DNA from: Lucinisca nassula
Lineage: Eukaryota; Mollusca; Bivalvia; Lucinida; Lucinidae
Length of the DNA: 64,000 nucleotides
Reading direction: 5' to 3'
Assembly: GCA_963580285.1 (NCBI GenBank)
Contig: OY757019.1
Span: 64,500,587 to 64,564,586 of the forward strand
This document shows, in pieces, positions 11,101 to 23,362 of this stretch. The position numbers were made by a program, and so were the translations under genes. The notes under the pieces were generated by a model. That model did no database searches, had not been told where the DNA came from, and was given only the letters and a program-made list of their open reading frames with translations. Each line of letters starts with the position of its first letter. Position 1 is the first letter of the stretch.

Positions 11101-12057
11101 AGCTTCTTTATTATTCAAAATTGGCTCCCTGGTCACTGTGAAGTTTACCAGGAAACCCATAATGAACGAAGAAATTATCAAATAAAGCCTTAGCAGTGGT
11201 GGTAGCTTTTTGGTTACGCGTAGGAATTGCCTGCGCATAACGGCTGAAATGGTCCGTTATCACGAGAATGCTGTCAAAGCCACCCTTGGATTGCTCTAAA
11301 GATAGAAAGTCAATACAGACTAGCTCCATGGGTGAGCTTGTAGTTATATTAACCAATGCGGCTTTCTTCTTTGGCGCAGTCTTACGTCGAATACAGCGTA
11401 CACAGTTCTTTATCATAATTTGTATCTCTTTATCCATGCCGGGCCAATAAAACCGTCGCTTGATAAGAGACACAGTCCTCTCCTTTCCTTGATGACCTAG
11501 GTCATTGTGGTATGCACAGAATAAGTCATGCTTCAGCGCACTTGGAAGGCATATCTGATTGACAGAATCTTCTCCAACCTTTCCCTGCTTGTGCACAACA
11601 CCATCTTGCAAGTGATACCTATCCCAGTTCACTATGTATCTCTTGTCAATACCTTTTGGCACTGCCTCTTCTGCAGACGGTTGACGGTCTTCTATTAATT
11701 TAAGTTGAGACAGTCAACTACAAACTGAAGGTTCTTATCGGCAGCCTGGGCCTTACTCCAATCGTGTTTCTTCAATGCCGTGCTCTGAAGCATATCGTCA
11801 GGTATATCAGCAGATGGGTCCGAACCTAGCTGAGAATCCTGTTCTACAGAGCCAAGTGCCTCTATGTGAGGCTGTTCTCCCATTTCAACACTATGGACTT
11901 GGACCATTGTCTTAAGCACATCTGGAAATATTGTGCTTACTGTTTCTGTGCCATGTATTCTTGAAAGTCCGTCAGCATCGGCATTCTGTCGGCATTCTGT
12001 AGCTAATGCTTCAATTGTAATTGGCAAGCTCAGCCAACCATCTCTGACCCGTTGCAT
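11101..12057 (-). pseudogene. Gypsy RNase H end, linker and integrase N-terminal half
   Basis: Minus strand, two frames. From about 12050 to 11695 is the segment after RNase H, with NADADGLSR, the usual end of the Gypsy RNase H, and an acidic linker. From 11662 to 11111 is the integrase: an HHCC zinc-binding module ([13 protein letters not shown] with CVRCIRRK about 30 residues later) and the first two catalytic aspartates in VCIDFLSLE and HSDQGANFE. The frame stops at 11109, a few codons before the insertion. A short deletion is also needed to restore the family pattern there. Confidence 0.88.
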
Positions 12058-13318
12058 TTAGCTTAGCCGTAGTAAAAACGTATGTCAGAGGATTATTATC
12101 CGTAACCACATCAAACTGGGCACCATAGAGATAGTCATGGGATTTATCGGTAACGCCCCATTTGAGGGCGAGAAATTCCAGTTTGTGGGCCGGATAATTC
12201 TTCTCTGAAGTTTTTAAACTACGACTAGCATAGGCCACCACTCGTTCAACATCGACCTGCTTCTGGTACAATACAGCACCCAACCCTGAGCAACTGGCGT
12301 CTGTATGCAGTTTAAAGGGGAGGCGATAGTCTGTGGTTGCCAAAACTGGCGGACTGGTCAACTTTTCTTTTAAGAGGTCAAATGCTCTTTGTTGACAATC
12401 TTTCCAGACAAAGGGTACTGCTTTTGGCTTAGATTTCTTTCCTTTTGTCTGATTTGTGCAATGACCGACTAGAAGGTCATTTAAGGGCCTGGCTATACTA
12501 GCGTAGTTCTTAATGAATCTACGGTAGTAGCCAGTAAACCCAAGGAAGGCACGTACGTCCTTGACATTCTTGGGTAAAGGCCAAGTTTTCAAAGCTTCTA
12601 TTTTCTCTGGGTCTGTTTCAACGCCTTCTTCTGACACCACATGTCCCAGGTAGGGCACCTTGGTTTTAAAGAATTCACATTTTGATGCCTTTAATTTTAG
12701 ATTGTGCTGTTTCAGCTTTGCAAATACTGCTCCTAAACGCTCGAGATGCTCCTCAAACGTTGATGAATAGATGATTATGTCATCAAGATATATCAGACAA
12801 AATCGGAGATTTAAATCTCCCATACATCTTTCCATCAAGTGCTGAAAAGTCGCTGGAGCATTGCAAGGCCCGATAGGCATTCTATTAAATTCAAAGAAAC
12901 CAAGGGACCCCACTTGGAAAGCTGTCTTACGTTTATCTCTCTCACCAATTTCAACTTGCCAATACCCAGAGCGGAGATCCAATTTTGAAAAATATTTAGA
13001 GCCTGCAAGAATGTGCAGATGCTCTTCAACTCTGGGTATGGCATGGGCATCTTTTATCGTTCTAAGATTCAGTTTGCGGAAATCCACGCAAAATCTGATA
13101 GATTCATCTTTTTTCCTCACAATCACGGCATTTGAAGAATAAGGAGATTTACTTTCTCTTATTGCTCCTGCTTCTATCATTTCTATTAGATGTCCCCTTA
13201 CTTCTGCAAATAAGGCAGGTGGTATTCGCCTTGCAGGATCCTTAAATGGTTTGTCGTCACTTAAATTAATCTGATGTTTGATGAGGTCACATTTCCCTAG
13301 GTCTTTAGAATCTCCGAC
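12011..13318 (-). pseudogene. Gypsy reverse transcriptase and RNase H
   Basis: One long minus-strand frame, open from about 13318 although the first ATG is near 13085-13180. It carries the fingers (VIVRKKDESIRFCVDFRKLN), the FSKLDLRSGYWQV motif with the first catalytic aspartate, the FNRMPIGPCNAPATFQ block and the YLDDIIIYS active site near 12780. Next come the thumb (FLGFTGYYRRFI) and an RNase H with HTDASCSGLG and VVTDNNPL. It copies element RNA into DNA inside virus-like particles in intact relatives. A frameshift near 12030 separates it from the next segment. The upstream protease and gag are absent. It is the best preserved part of the element. Confidence 0.92.
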
Positions 13319-13760
13319 CCTGAAACACTAAATGCTAACGAGATTTTGAAGTCATGTGCATAACCCCTGAGCCAATGCAGCTAGTTGCAATACATGCGAT
13401 AAATATTCTATTTACCAATACATCCGTCACGGCAATCGATAAGGCAAGGTTTGGTAGCTTTGGAATTTTCCAAATTTTGTCGGCCGGAAACTAAGTTTTT
13501 CTTATTTGCCCAATGAAACGAGGTGAAGGGAGTGGTAAATCTACATGTAAACATTTGTTATGTCACCCAAATACTGTCAACTAGACCCTATTTAGTAATA
13601 TAATGGCTATTAACTCTGGCTAAATAAGGGCGAGGTGGGGTATGTGGTTGGTAGGCCAAGGCGCTAGAAGAACCTGCAACGCTGCGCAGTTTAGGGTTAG
13701 TTAGTGCTTATTACAGGTCTTAAACACATATGTTCACTAGGGACACTCTCCATATATCAA

Positions 13761-13841
<81 letters not shown>
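13761..13841. repeat. TC microsatellite
   Basis: About 38 TC dinucleotides in an almost uninterrupted run. Open frames of alternating Ser-Leu or Arg-Glu through it are artefacts. Confidence 0.95.
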
Positions 13842-13844
<3 letters not shown>

Positions 13845-14465
13845 ACACAAAGAAGCATTTACATGACATGCTGAGAATGGAAACAAGGACTACATGTACA
13901 CTGAACATCGCGTTGTTTCAATTTCAAACCGAAACTAGACCATTATCATCGTGTCTTGCAAATAAAAAGCTTTATAACCCAACAATGTTTTAAAAAAATA
14001 CATATTCTATAATATAAGTTCCCAGGAATAACAACAGACTTGGGCCCAAGAATAATTGTCACAACAACAGACATGTAGATTGTTTACACTACATTTGGGG
14101 TTTCACCGTCCACAGGAATCCTCCGCTATACATACGTCACCACTTATTACGCACGGTTGAAACTACCTTTTCCCTTCATCGATTGGTGCAAACAAGCGCT
14201 AGGACACCAAAATCGCCTCACTTTGGAAACGAGTTTAAAGCACAGGATTAATCCAGACAACAAATCGAGATCCCTGACGTCATATGAAGAAAGTCCCTCC
14301 AGCAATTGGTCTACACTAAATCTAAATATATCCAAGAGCGCTGTACCACAACATGTTTCGGAATGTTGTAAATCCCATTATCCATGACACACAGGTAAAC
14401 AAAGAGTATATGTAGGATCATTGAACACACAATCCAATGAAAAGGTCCCTCTTGTCGCTTGAACA

Positions 14466-14486
14466 CGGTATTCACACTGGCCACCA
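14466..14486 (-). promoter_or_regulatory. Candidate primer binding site
   Basis: Four bases downstream of the 5' LTR on the minus strand is TGGTGGCCAGTGTGAATACC. It starts with the TGG expected to pair with a tRNA CCA end. The matching tRNA is not identified. Confidence 0.5.
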
Positions 14487-14490
14487 AAAT

Positions 14491-14852
14491 TGAAATAGAA
14501 TTCACCCTGAGGGTTCTCTTCCTCTTTAGGGTTCTTTTTATACCGGGTTTAAGAACTAGACAATACTAGAACATTTATTCCACTGATTTATTCGGCATCC
14601 ATTATGGGTTGTCGGTGCACCATAAGATGCTGAAAATATATACAAAATATATTTTCCTAGAACAGTAAACAAAAACGATACTGTTTACACTTCTAAACAT
14701 AAACCTCAAGTGCAATGAAGCATAACCATTCATATGTGTTAGTAAGTGTTAGTATAGCAGCGCGCATTTAAAGGTTTAAGGGAAGTTATTGACTTAGCAG
14801 GACTTTAGCATCGCAGTACTCATTGTCTTTACACTTAAAACTATAGGGACTG
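14491..14852 (-). repeat. 5' LTR of the Gypsy element, truncated
   Basis: Matches 8576-8937 nearly base for base and then stops at 14852, where copy C of the dispersed unknown element begins (GGTGCCTGATGC). The lost 63 bp would hold the outer LTR edge, so this breakpoint postdates the insertion. Confidence 0.88.
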
Positions 14853-15383
14853 GTGCCTGATGCTCTGTCTCTGGTTGGGCCCATCGGAGTCTAACTGTTG
14901 GTTTTCTTTTGCTCCAGCATTTCAGTGGTTTCTTGCTGTCGAGTCCTCACCGTTGTCTCACCTCTGTGTTTTTTTTTATTATTATTATTTGTGTTCACGG
15001 AAATGATGCACTGATGAGTTAGGAGGCCTTCATGCGGACTGAACGAATTATTTTTCTAAATCGCGACGGAAGTAAGGGCGAGGATTGTGGCCCCGTAAAA
15101 TCGATTTAAGCGCCCCAGTGGAAATCTTTTCACTGACCGTTCCAAGGCGGTTCTTCTGTGGCGATTTATTTATGTTATTGTTTGTTTCTTACTGTGTGTA
15201 TCACTTGTGTCTTTTTATTTTGGATGGCTATATGGCCATTTTGTGGGAAAGTAACTGTCCTTATGACCTTCCTTTGTTTAGGTTTCCATTATTGTCTGGT
15301 CGCTTAATGTTTGTGTTTCTTTCCCTTAGGTGTCTTTGATGGGTGGAGTATCGATTCCTGATCTTTGTTTTACTTCTACTTTG
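14853..15383 (+). mobile_element. Dispersed unknown element, copy C
   Basis: Matches copy B from GGTGCCTGATGCTCTG to the terminal TACTTCTACTTTG. It lacks the first 270 bp of copy B, being joined directly to the truncated LTR. It is followed without gap by the Helentron-like region. Confidence 0.8.
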
Positions 15384-18300
15384 TCAACATTTTCAAACGA
15401 CATCTCCTCTGAAGCCACTCGGCCGATTCAGCCCAAATTTCATCTGTAGCATCCTTGGGCAGGGGATTGAAAGTTTGTGTTTTTAATGAAAATCGGCTCA
15501 TTAGTTTGGTTGCTACGGCAACTTAGAGTTTCCTTAGACTTATAATGGGGAAAATAGAAAAATGGCATTTTCTGCCAAGCCTCTGCAGATATTTTGACAA
15601 AACTTTCATAGAAATGTTCCATATGATTTTAGGCCTTCCTTCTGCTCATTTTTATTGGTTGTCATGGAAACCAAAATGAAAAAAAAATGACAAAACATAC
15701 TTAAAAAATCATCTCCCCAGGAGGCTGATACTATATGAAAATATTCACCATATTTGCCTTTACAGGTTTTGTGTTTTTATGAAATTTGGCCTTTTAGTTT
15801 TGTTGCTATGGCAACTTAGAGTTTCCATTGACTTATAATTGGGAAAACTGAAAAATGGCATTTACTGCCAAGTCATTGCAGATATTTAAACAAAACTTAC
15901 ATAAACATGTTCCTTGAGTAAACTTCTCTCAGCCATATGCTTTTATGTCAACCTGGGGGTCCCCTAGATTTGCCGTGGACATGTCCTGCCCCCTCTATTT
16001 CATAAAATGCCATTCAGATCCCCACCCCAAAGTATGATGAGATGCATTAAGTGACACCAACCTGGGGTTCCCCCGGGATTTGCCGCGGACATGCCCTGCC
16101 CCCTCTATTTTCATAAAATGCCATTCAGATCCCCATCCCAAAGTATGATAGGATGCATTAAGTGACACCAACCTGGGGTTCCCCCGGGATTAGCCGGGGA
16201 CATGCCCTGCCCCCTCTATTTTCATAAAATGCCATTCAGATCCCCACCCCAAAGTATGATAGGATGCATTAAGTGACACATACCTGGGGTTCCCCCGGGA
16301 TTTGCCGGGGACATACCCTGCCCCCTCTTTCATAAAATGCCATTCAGATCCCCACCCCAAAGTATATATATTCTTGTTCCTTATGCTAAGATGCATTAAA
16401 TGACATCAACCTGGGGGTCCCCCGGGATGTGACGGGGACACGCCCCTCCACTTCATAAAATGCCATTTATCTCAGAAACCATTGAGATCCCCACCCCTAA
16501 ACTATATATATTCTTGTTCCTTATGATAAGATTGACTCAGTGGTTTCCATGGAAACCAAAATGCAAAAGAAAAAAGAAAAAAATACTTAAAAAATCATCT
16601 TATCAGAAATCATATGCTCTAGGAGGCTGAGACTTCATGAAAATATTCACCATATTTGCCTTTACAGGTTTTGTGTTGTTTTTTTTTTTTTTTTTTTTGT
16701 TATGAAATTTGACCTTTTAGTTGTGTTGCTATGGCAACTTAGAGTTTCCATTGACTTATAATGGGGATAATTGAAAAATGGCATTTACTGCCAAGCCTCT
16801 GCAGATATTTTGGCAAAACTTTCATAGAAATGTTCCATAGGCAAATAGGCAATCTACTATCTGCCTTATGATTTTAGGCCTTCTGCTCATTTTGACAAAA
16901 CTTACATAAACATGTTCCTTGAGTAAACTTCTCTTAGCCGTATGCTTTTATGTCAACCTGGAAGTCCCCTAGGTTGTGCCGGGGCCATGCCCCGCCCCCT
17001 CCACTTCATATAATGCCTTATCTCAGAAACCTTACAGATCCCCACCCCTAAACCATATATATTCTTGTTCCTTATGATAAGATGCATTAAGTGACACCAA
17101 CCTGGGGTCCCCCAGGATATGCCGGGGACATGCCCCGACCACTCCACTTCATAAAATGCCATTTATCTCAGAAACCATTCAGATCCCCACCGCTAAACCA
17201 TATATATTGTCGTTCCTTATGATAAGACGCATTAAGTGACACCAACCTGTGGATCCCCCGGAATGTGCCGGGGACATACCCCATCCCCTCCACTTCATAA
17301 AATGCCATTTCTTTCAGAAACCATTGAGATCCCCACCCCTAAACCATATATATTATCATTCCTTATGATAAGTTGCATTCAGTGACACCAACTTGGGGGT
17401 CCCCCGGGATGTGCCGTGACCATGCCCAACCCCATCCACTTCATAAAAGGCCACATATTCCAGAAACCTTACAGATCCCCACCCCTAAACCATTTATATT
17501 CTTGTTCCTTATGATAAGACACATTCAGTGACACCAACCTAGGGGTGCTTCCCGACCATGCTTCACCCCTTGACTTCACAAAAGACCATATATCTGAGAA
17601 ACTGTTCAGAGCCCCACCCCTAAACCATATATATTCTTGTTCCTTATGATAAGACGGAATCAGTGATACCAGCATGCGGGTCCACCCGGGGTGCCATGGG
17701 CCATGCCCCACCCCTTTACTTCATTAAATTCCATATATCTCAGAAACCATACACATCCCCACCCCTAAATAATATATATTCTTGTTGCTTATGATAAGAT
17801 GCATTAAGTGACACCAACCTGGGGGTCCCCCGGGATGTGCCGGGGACATGCCCCACCCCCTCCACTTCATATAATGCCATTTATCTCAGAAACCATTGAG
17901 ATCCCCACCCCTAAACCATATATATTCTCTTTGCATTCAGTGACACAAATTTTTGGGTCCCCTGGGATGTGCCGGAACAATGCCCAACCCCCTCCACTTC
18001 GTAAAAGGCCAAATATTTCAGAAACCGCACAGATACCCACCCCTAAACCATATACATTCTTGTTCCTTATGATAAGACACATTCAGTGACACCAACCTAG
18101 GGGTCACCCAGTGTGCGCCCGGGCCATGCTCCACCCCTTGACTTCACAAAAGACCATATATCTGAGATACTGTTCAGAGCCCACCCCTAAACCATATATA
18201 TTCTTGTTCCTTATGATAAGACGCAATCAGTGACACCAGCATGCGGGTCCTCCAGGGTGCCACAGGCCATGCCCCACCCCTTTACTTCATTAAAATCCAT

Positions 18301-19518
18301 ATATCTCAGAAACCGTTCAGATCCCCACCCCTTAACCATATATATTCTTGTTCCTTATGATAAGACTCAACTTCATAATAGGCCATATATCTCAGAAACT
18401 ATTCAAATCCCATCCTATAATCACATATATTCTTGTTCATTGTTATTAGACACATTCAGTCACCCCCGTCTTTGGGGGTCTGCAGGGGCTATTTCTCTCA
18501 CTGTCACTTCATAAAAGTGCCTCATATCTCAGAAACCAGTCAGATCCCCACCGTTTAACCATATATACTCTTGGTCCTTATGATAAGACACATTCATTGA
18601 CAACAATTTTTGGCTTTTCTTGGATCTGCCATGCCCGATTCCCTCTATTGCTTAAAATGCCTTACATCCCAGGAACCATACATATTCCCACTGATAAACC
18701 ATATAAGTCTTTGTTCCTTTTGATAAGGCGCATTTATAAAACACTAATATTTCAGATACAGTCCACATGGGTGCTCATTTGGGTCTGGGGTTTGTTCGGG
18801 AGACTTTATATAGAGGATCTCGTGTATTATTGAATTTATTAAACCATTTGAGGAAAAGGGATAAAATGCGCGGCTTTGTCGAGCATTTTATCCCTTATCT
18901 TCGAGTTTAATAAGTTCAACAATACATGATTGTTTATAAAATGTCAATATTCCGCCATAAGTAAACACGACACGTAACGCTCCGGGGTGTATTTAACTAA
19001 TTAGCATATTTAATCCACCTGACCATGGATTATCGAATTTATTACATGACGTTATTACACTCTCAGATGCGACGTCATATGATAAAATTGGTATAATGAA
19101 ATCATATCATGTTATAATACATGGCTGCATTTGGACAGTGTCCACCTGAGCTCTGGTTTATGAACTTTGGCTTTTGCTATGCCAAGTTATGAGTTTCCAT
19201 TGTTCTATAATGGGGAAAATTGAAAAACGACATTAATGCCTTTCAAGATATTTTGTCACACTTTCATAGAAATGTTTCTTTAATGATGTTCCTTTTTGGC
19301 CTATTTGTTGCCACAGATGGGAACTTGTAAATTGGCATCTGTTGTCCTGCAACAACACATTCAAGCGACATCGAATCTAAGGCCACGAGGCTGATTGGGT
19401 CCAAATTTTATCTGTAGGATCCTAGGGCACATGGCTTCCATGGTTAATTATAATACATTGCTGACAGTGGGCACCCCCCCCCAGCTCTGATGAGCATTGT
19501 GGCCCATGGGCCTCTTGT
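15384..19518 (-). mobile_element. Helentron-like element, composite copy 3
   Basis: Minus strand. The start is at 19518 (ACAAGAGGCCCATGGGCCAC) with the subterminal repeat at 19485-19495 carrying one mismatch. 145 bp units run through 18740-16955 and again through 16520-15950. Pieces of the 3' region (GAAACTCTAAGTTGCC, AAAATGGCATTT) occur three times, near 16750, 15820 and 15540. The last piece, 15384-15480, matches the 3' part of copies 1 and 2 but is cut before the terminal hairpin. At least two nested or recombined copies are implied. Confidence 0.65.
18823..18932. repeat. Imperfect 110 bp palindrome
   Basis: TATTATTGAATTTATTAAAC near 18827 mirrors TTTAATAAGTTCAACAATAC near 18925. The inner arms AGGGATAAAATGC and GCATTTTATCCCT flank a GC-rich loop. 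It looks like a palindromic miniature element or the end of one, sitting within the Helentron-like region. Confidence 0.65.
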
Positions 19519-19742
19519 TTTTTTTTCGCGGGATCGGTTTTAAAGAATATTTCAGAAAGGAAAACATTTCTGATTTTCGGTGATGGACTGATGGATCAGT
19601 TTTGATTTGGTCGGATAGGACTAGATAAGATCCTTTATTAACAGATTTTTTTAACCAATTTGTGTAATATACTAATATAGTTTTGATGAATGTCGATAAC
19701 AATGGATTTTTATAATTCAGCTGAAGGACCAATGTATTGTTA

Positions 19743-21071
19743 CGAGGACTGTTCAAATATTAATGCAAGTACCAGGTTTTCTCATGCACTAATGCGAAAA
19801 TCACCTGGAAATAAATATCACAGCGTAGGAAAACATTTTACCTATACATTGATACCAAACCTGTTAAAATCCGTCAACTTTAGTCATGTTTATCGTTCGA
19901 TAAACGCTGTCTACTCTTGTATACTAATACAAAACATGGTTGGAAGAAGGTCAGAGTACGCCGTTGAAATACGGTCCTATATTAAGAATCGTTGTATTCT
20001 TGGTATACGGTGCAAAGACATTTTTTATGAAATATGTTCGGTTTATGGGCATAATGAAATGTCTTTTCCAACAGTTTTTCGTTGGTGTAAGAAATTCAGC
20101 TGTGGGCTAGGCTCAACAGAAGATGCACCACATGATCGTCGGCCGAAAAGAGCAACATCTGCCAAGACGGTTGCTAGAGTGAAAGAAATAGTTGCTACCT
20201 ATGCACGATACACCACTAGGCAAATAGCTAGTATGGTTGGCATCTCATTAGAAGCAGCTCATACAATTCTGAAACGGGATTTGAAAATGAGAAAGATCTG
20301 TGCTAGATGGATTCCCCATCTATTGACAGATGAGCAGAAAAAGACACGCGTTCAGTGCGACAAGAAGTTGCTTAAAAAGTTTCCAAATTACAATGCACGG
20401 TCTTTCACTAATGTCGTCACAGGTGACGAGACATGGGTTCACTTTTTTTGAGCCAAAACGAAAGATTCAGAGCAAAATATGGGCAACAAAGTATTGCAAA
20501 AGACCATGAATAGCAAAGCGAACCATGAGCGTCAAGAAGGTAATGTATGCAATATTTTTTTCAAATCAGGGCCCTGCTATGCAGGTTGTCGCAAATCTGT
20601 AAATGCGAAGTTTTACAAGAATAAAGTTCTTCGAAAATTGAAGAAAAATTTCAAAGAACGAAGACCCGCAACTGGTTTGGCCAATGTCAGATTGCTACAT
20701 GACAATGCGTCATCGCACAAGGCGTTCATTGTGCAAGACTATCTGAAGCAGGAAAAGGTTGTTCAACTCCCTCACCCCCCGTATTCCCCTGACCTTGCCC
20801 CGTGTGACTTTTTTTTGTTCCCGCGGCTGAAAAATACCTTTCTGGTTGAAAATTTGTACAGCGCAAACACCTCGGTTCTGCAATATTCCAGTGCCTTCAT
20901 AGTATACCTCGAAAAGACTACCAAGATGCATTCAATGATTGGATCAGAAGACTGAAAGTTTGTATATCTGTTAAATGGGAAGACTTTGAGGGGACAAAAT
21001 AAATTTTTCATCGAAAACTATCACGGAATAATTTTTATGTGCTTAGTTGCATTCATATTTGAACAGTCCTC
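19743..21071 (+). mobile_element. mariner transposon (DD34D), full length but inactive
   Basis: About 28 bp terminal inverted repeats beginning CGAGGACTGTTCAAATATTA (19743) and mirrored at 21045-21071 are flanked by TA on both sides (19741-19742 and 21072-21073), the target duplication of Tc1/mariner. The size of 1329 bp fits mariner. The transposase inside is frameshifted. Confidence 0.93.
19936..21002 (+). pseudogene. mariner transposase, frameshifted
   Basis: The start ATG at 19936 gives MVGRRSEYAVEIRSYIKNRC. The N-terminal helix-turn-helix region (about residues 10-120, with RQIASMVGISLEAAHTIL in the second helical unit) would bind the inverted repeats. The catalytic triad is visible as GDETWVHFF (20424-20450), HDNASSHKA (about 20698) and YSPDLAPCDFF (about 20790), with exactly 34 residues between the second and third aspartates, hence DD34D. 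An extra T in the run after TWVHFF at about 20449 breaks the frame. A second shift lies near 20590-20610, a third near 20880, and there are in-frame stops. The last frame ends at the TAA around 21000. Cut-and-paste transposition is impossible from this copy. Confidence 0.92.
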
Positions 21072-21073
21072 GT

Positions 21074-22365
21074 ATACTATCGTGGTGAACAGATGTGGTC
21101 GCTTTTCATGACACTGCAGTCAATTTGCCTTGTCACGGGGTTTAACCATATGGTTTGTCCAGATAAAATGGATCAACTGACTCCTTTAATCACCCAGGGG
21201 TCCCGTACACCAACGAAATGGCGTCGCCGCTTGATCCGCATCGACGATTGAGTGACACTAACTGTGGCGCAAAAGGGTTGGAAACGTCGATGGTGACGGG
21301 GAGCAGGAAGATGGTTACGTCGAAAACGCTGTATATCGTGAGCTTGTGTTGCTGTTCAGGGAACTTCCGAAATAAATGTTTGTGAACAGGATTTTACTAA
21401 ATGAAGCCTCGTGTGAAGTTAAACTCTTGGAGATGCGCTATTTGAGCATCTCAAAGAAGTAGATGACTTTGCTTATGGATTTACAGTGCATGCTGAAGTG
21501 GAGAGATGCAACACGACCATGAGATCCGGTAAAACCTGCTTATGATACGCTTATGTCAAAGAATATTCAAGGTGCGGAATATTCAGCTATGAGAGAGCTT
21601 ATAAGTTCTTGGTCTGGAAAAAGCCAGCGGTCACAGTCACAGTAAGCCTCTTCAGTAAACATCTGAATTAAACGTTTTGTCAGATACGGTAAACACCCTA
21701 AAAGCAGAGGTTCTTCACATGAAACAAAGTCAAGTTGCATTGGAATTTACGCGCAATAAAGAACTTCAGACTATGAAATCTACAATTCTGGGTTTGACAT
21801 CTGACGTCGTCAATTACATTATGTGCTGAGAGTCTGAAAAATCCCTTGGGGTCACGCATGTAAAAAATGAAGTGAAATTACTGAAGGTTATGCAAAGTTA
21901 TGCAAGGTTTATGCAAGGTATAATTACAGAACCGGGTAACTACGAGCAGGGACACTTATTCGCGGGGGCACAGGTCTAGGGGCAAGGCCACTGCTAACAG
22001 TCTCGGGAGTAGCCCTGGCCTTCCTGCGAGACTGAAACTGTCATTAGTTCTAAAGATACGGGCGATGACTCTAGGTTGGATGGCTCAGTGATCCGTACAA
22101 GGAATGTGTTTATTAGGGTCCCTATTACTGAGGTTCCTATTTCAAGCCATGCAAATACTGGCGCGTCGTCTTATTAGCTCTGATAAGGGTGCCCAATCTT
22201 TGGTAAATGATCATACAAATAGTCTTCCTATCAATACGGATAGTTTGCCTGTAAACACGGATACTAACGCCGATAGGTCGCGGCATTGTCAGACCTATTG
22301 AAACACGGCTAACTCGCAATACCGTTGAGTAAGCGATATTACGTTAGTAAACCTCGTTAACGGTG
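21074..22365 (+). other. Unassigned, possible ORF1-type relic
   Basis: No intact gene. A stretch at about 21670-21830 translates to a helical, Lys/Glu-rich segment (SDTVNTLKAEVLHMKQSQVA) that looks like a coiled coil. The sequence around 21940-22310 has broken coding texture. It could be the ORF1 of a non-LTR element or a gag-like relic, but no diagnostic motif is present. Confidence 0.3.
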
Positions 22366-22615
22366 GGTACAATGTAAGTAAGTAAAGTAAGTAATTTCTT
22401 TATTTAAAGAGGTGGCTCGTTTGGTACAATTACCAATCTTCCACGAGGCCCTCTAGTTAAAACATAATACATAACATCGACAAACTATAAATGAGTATTT
22501 ACAAATGTGATGAGATTTCTTTACAATTACATAATGTATGGAGAAGTGTGAAAAAAAAATGGAATGAAATTTATACGTTGATGAAAAACGGCGATGAAGG
22601 CATACGTTTCAATAT

Positions 22616-23258
22616 CTAGGTGTTAGTCATCCAGGAAATTAATCTATCTGAGAATGAGACCAGGGTATCACTATTTGTAATCTCATATGGAATACTATTC
22701 CAAATAATTGGCCCTGAATACGAAATGCTTTCCTTGAATTTGTCTAAATTTAGTTTTGGAACAATGAAGACTTGACTTGAGCTAGATCTGAGCGTCATAT
22801 TTAAAGGGTTTAATTCTCTTTTCTGGAAAAGCTCACACAAATAGTTCGGAGCTAAATGGTTAACAACTTTAAACATCATTTTTGCCTTGTTCAAGAATAT
22901 ATTTTGCTCAATTGACATAACTTTTAAGCGTGATTTAGCAGATTCATAGTCTACATATTCATATCCTAAGATAAATTTGAAAGCGCGTTTCTGTAATTTT
23001 GTTATATTAGAAATATTATAGTTTGAAGAATTACCCCATATGACATTGCTGTAATTAAAGTGAGGCTGAATATATGCTTTATAATAAAGAAGCCTATATT
23101 CTGAACTTAAGAAATGACTTATTTTTGACAACAACCAGATATAGGACGACACTTTCTTGCAAACAGCCTTGTAATGGGTACTCCATTGTAAATTTTCAAG
23201 TATTTTATCACCGTTAGTTATCTGTAACTCAATATTATCAAAAGTTAGTTTAAATACG
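22616..23258 (-). pseudogene. CR1 reverse transcriptase, C-terminal part
   Basis: The frame downstream of the RT palm reads YYKAYIQPHFNYSNVIWG, LQKRAFKFILGYE and ending FSDRLISWMTNT. This is the conserved thumb and carboxyl region of CR1-type LINE reverse transcriptases. Coding continues upstream in the same sense to about 23258, where hammerhead sequence interrupts it. The carboxyl end at 22616 is about 240 bp from the element end, a normal 3' UTR length. Confidence 0.85.
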
Positions 23259-23362
23259 CCGGATCATTACAGGGTCACTGATGAGGCTTTATTAGCCGAA
23301 ACTACGTAGTATGACCCATCTTCTTTCTTATGAATGTTTCCATTGCTCTTAAAGGAACTCAT
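23259..23362 (+). mobile_element. Solo hammerhead insertion in the LINE
   Basis: About 104 bp beginning CCGGATCATTACAGGGTC and ending GGAACTCATTTTTTATTTTT, opposite in sense to the LINE. It consists of one hammerhead and its immediate flanks from the retrozyme family, without the rest of the 382 nt unit. LINE coding sequence resumes on both sides. Confidence 0.75.
23272..23317 (+). ncRNA. Type I hammerhead ribozyme, solo
   Basis: GGGTCA (stem I), CTGATGA, GGCT-TTATT-AGCC (stem II), GAAA, CTACGTAG (stem III of 3 bp with a 2 nt loop), TA, TGACCC (stem I). All conserved core bases are present and stem I is a perfect 6 bp. The expected cut is after GTA, just before TGACCC. Such short stem III hammerheads are known to work best as dimers. 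Confidence 0.85.

Larger units (their letters stand above)
13319..14490. other. Expected gag region, none recognised
   Basis: Between the RT frame and the 5' LTR no gag, zinc knuckle or protease motif appears in any frame. A TC microsatellite lies within. The sequence from about 14150 to 14490 may be the element's leader. The rest looks unrelated, implying deletion or replacement. Confidence 0.55.
8576..14852 (-). mobile_element. Ty3/Gypsy LTR retrotransposon, degraded
   Basis: Two direct repeats (8576-9000 and 14491-14852) bracket a minus-strand pol with the order RT, RNase H, integrase that defines Ty3/Gypsy. The downstream LTR is complete at 425 bp with TG...CA ends. The upstream one is cut at 14852 by another repeat. 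A polypurine tract lies next to the 3' LTR. No gag or aspartic protease frame is visible between RT and the 5' LTR. The pol contains frameshifts and an 807 bp insertion, so it is non-autonomous now. Confidence 0.9.

Noticed and set aside
13720..13993. Arg-Glu or Ser-Leu repeat proteins
   Set aside because: Translation of the TC microsatellite in two frames.
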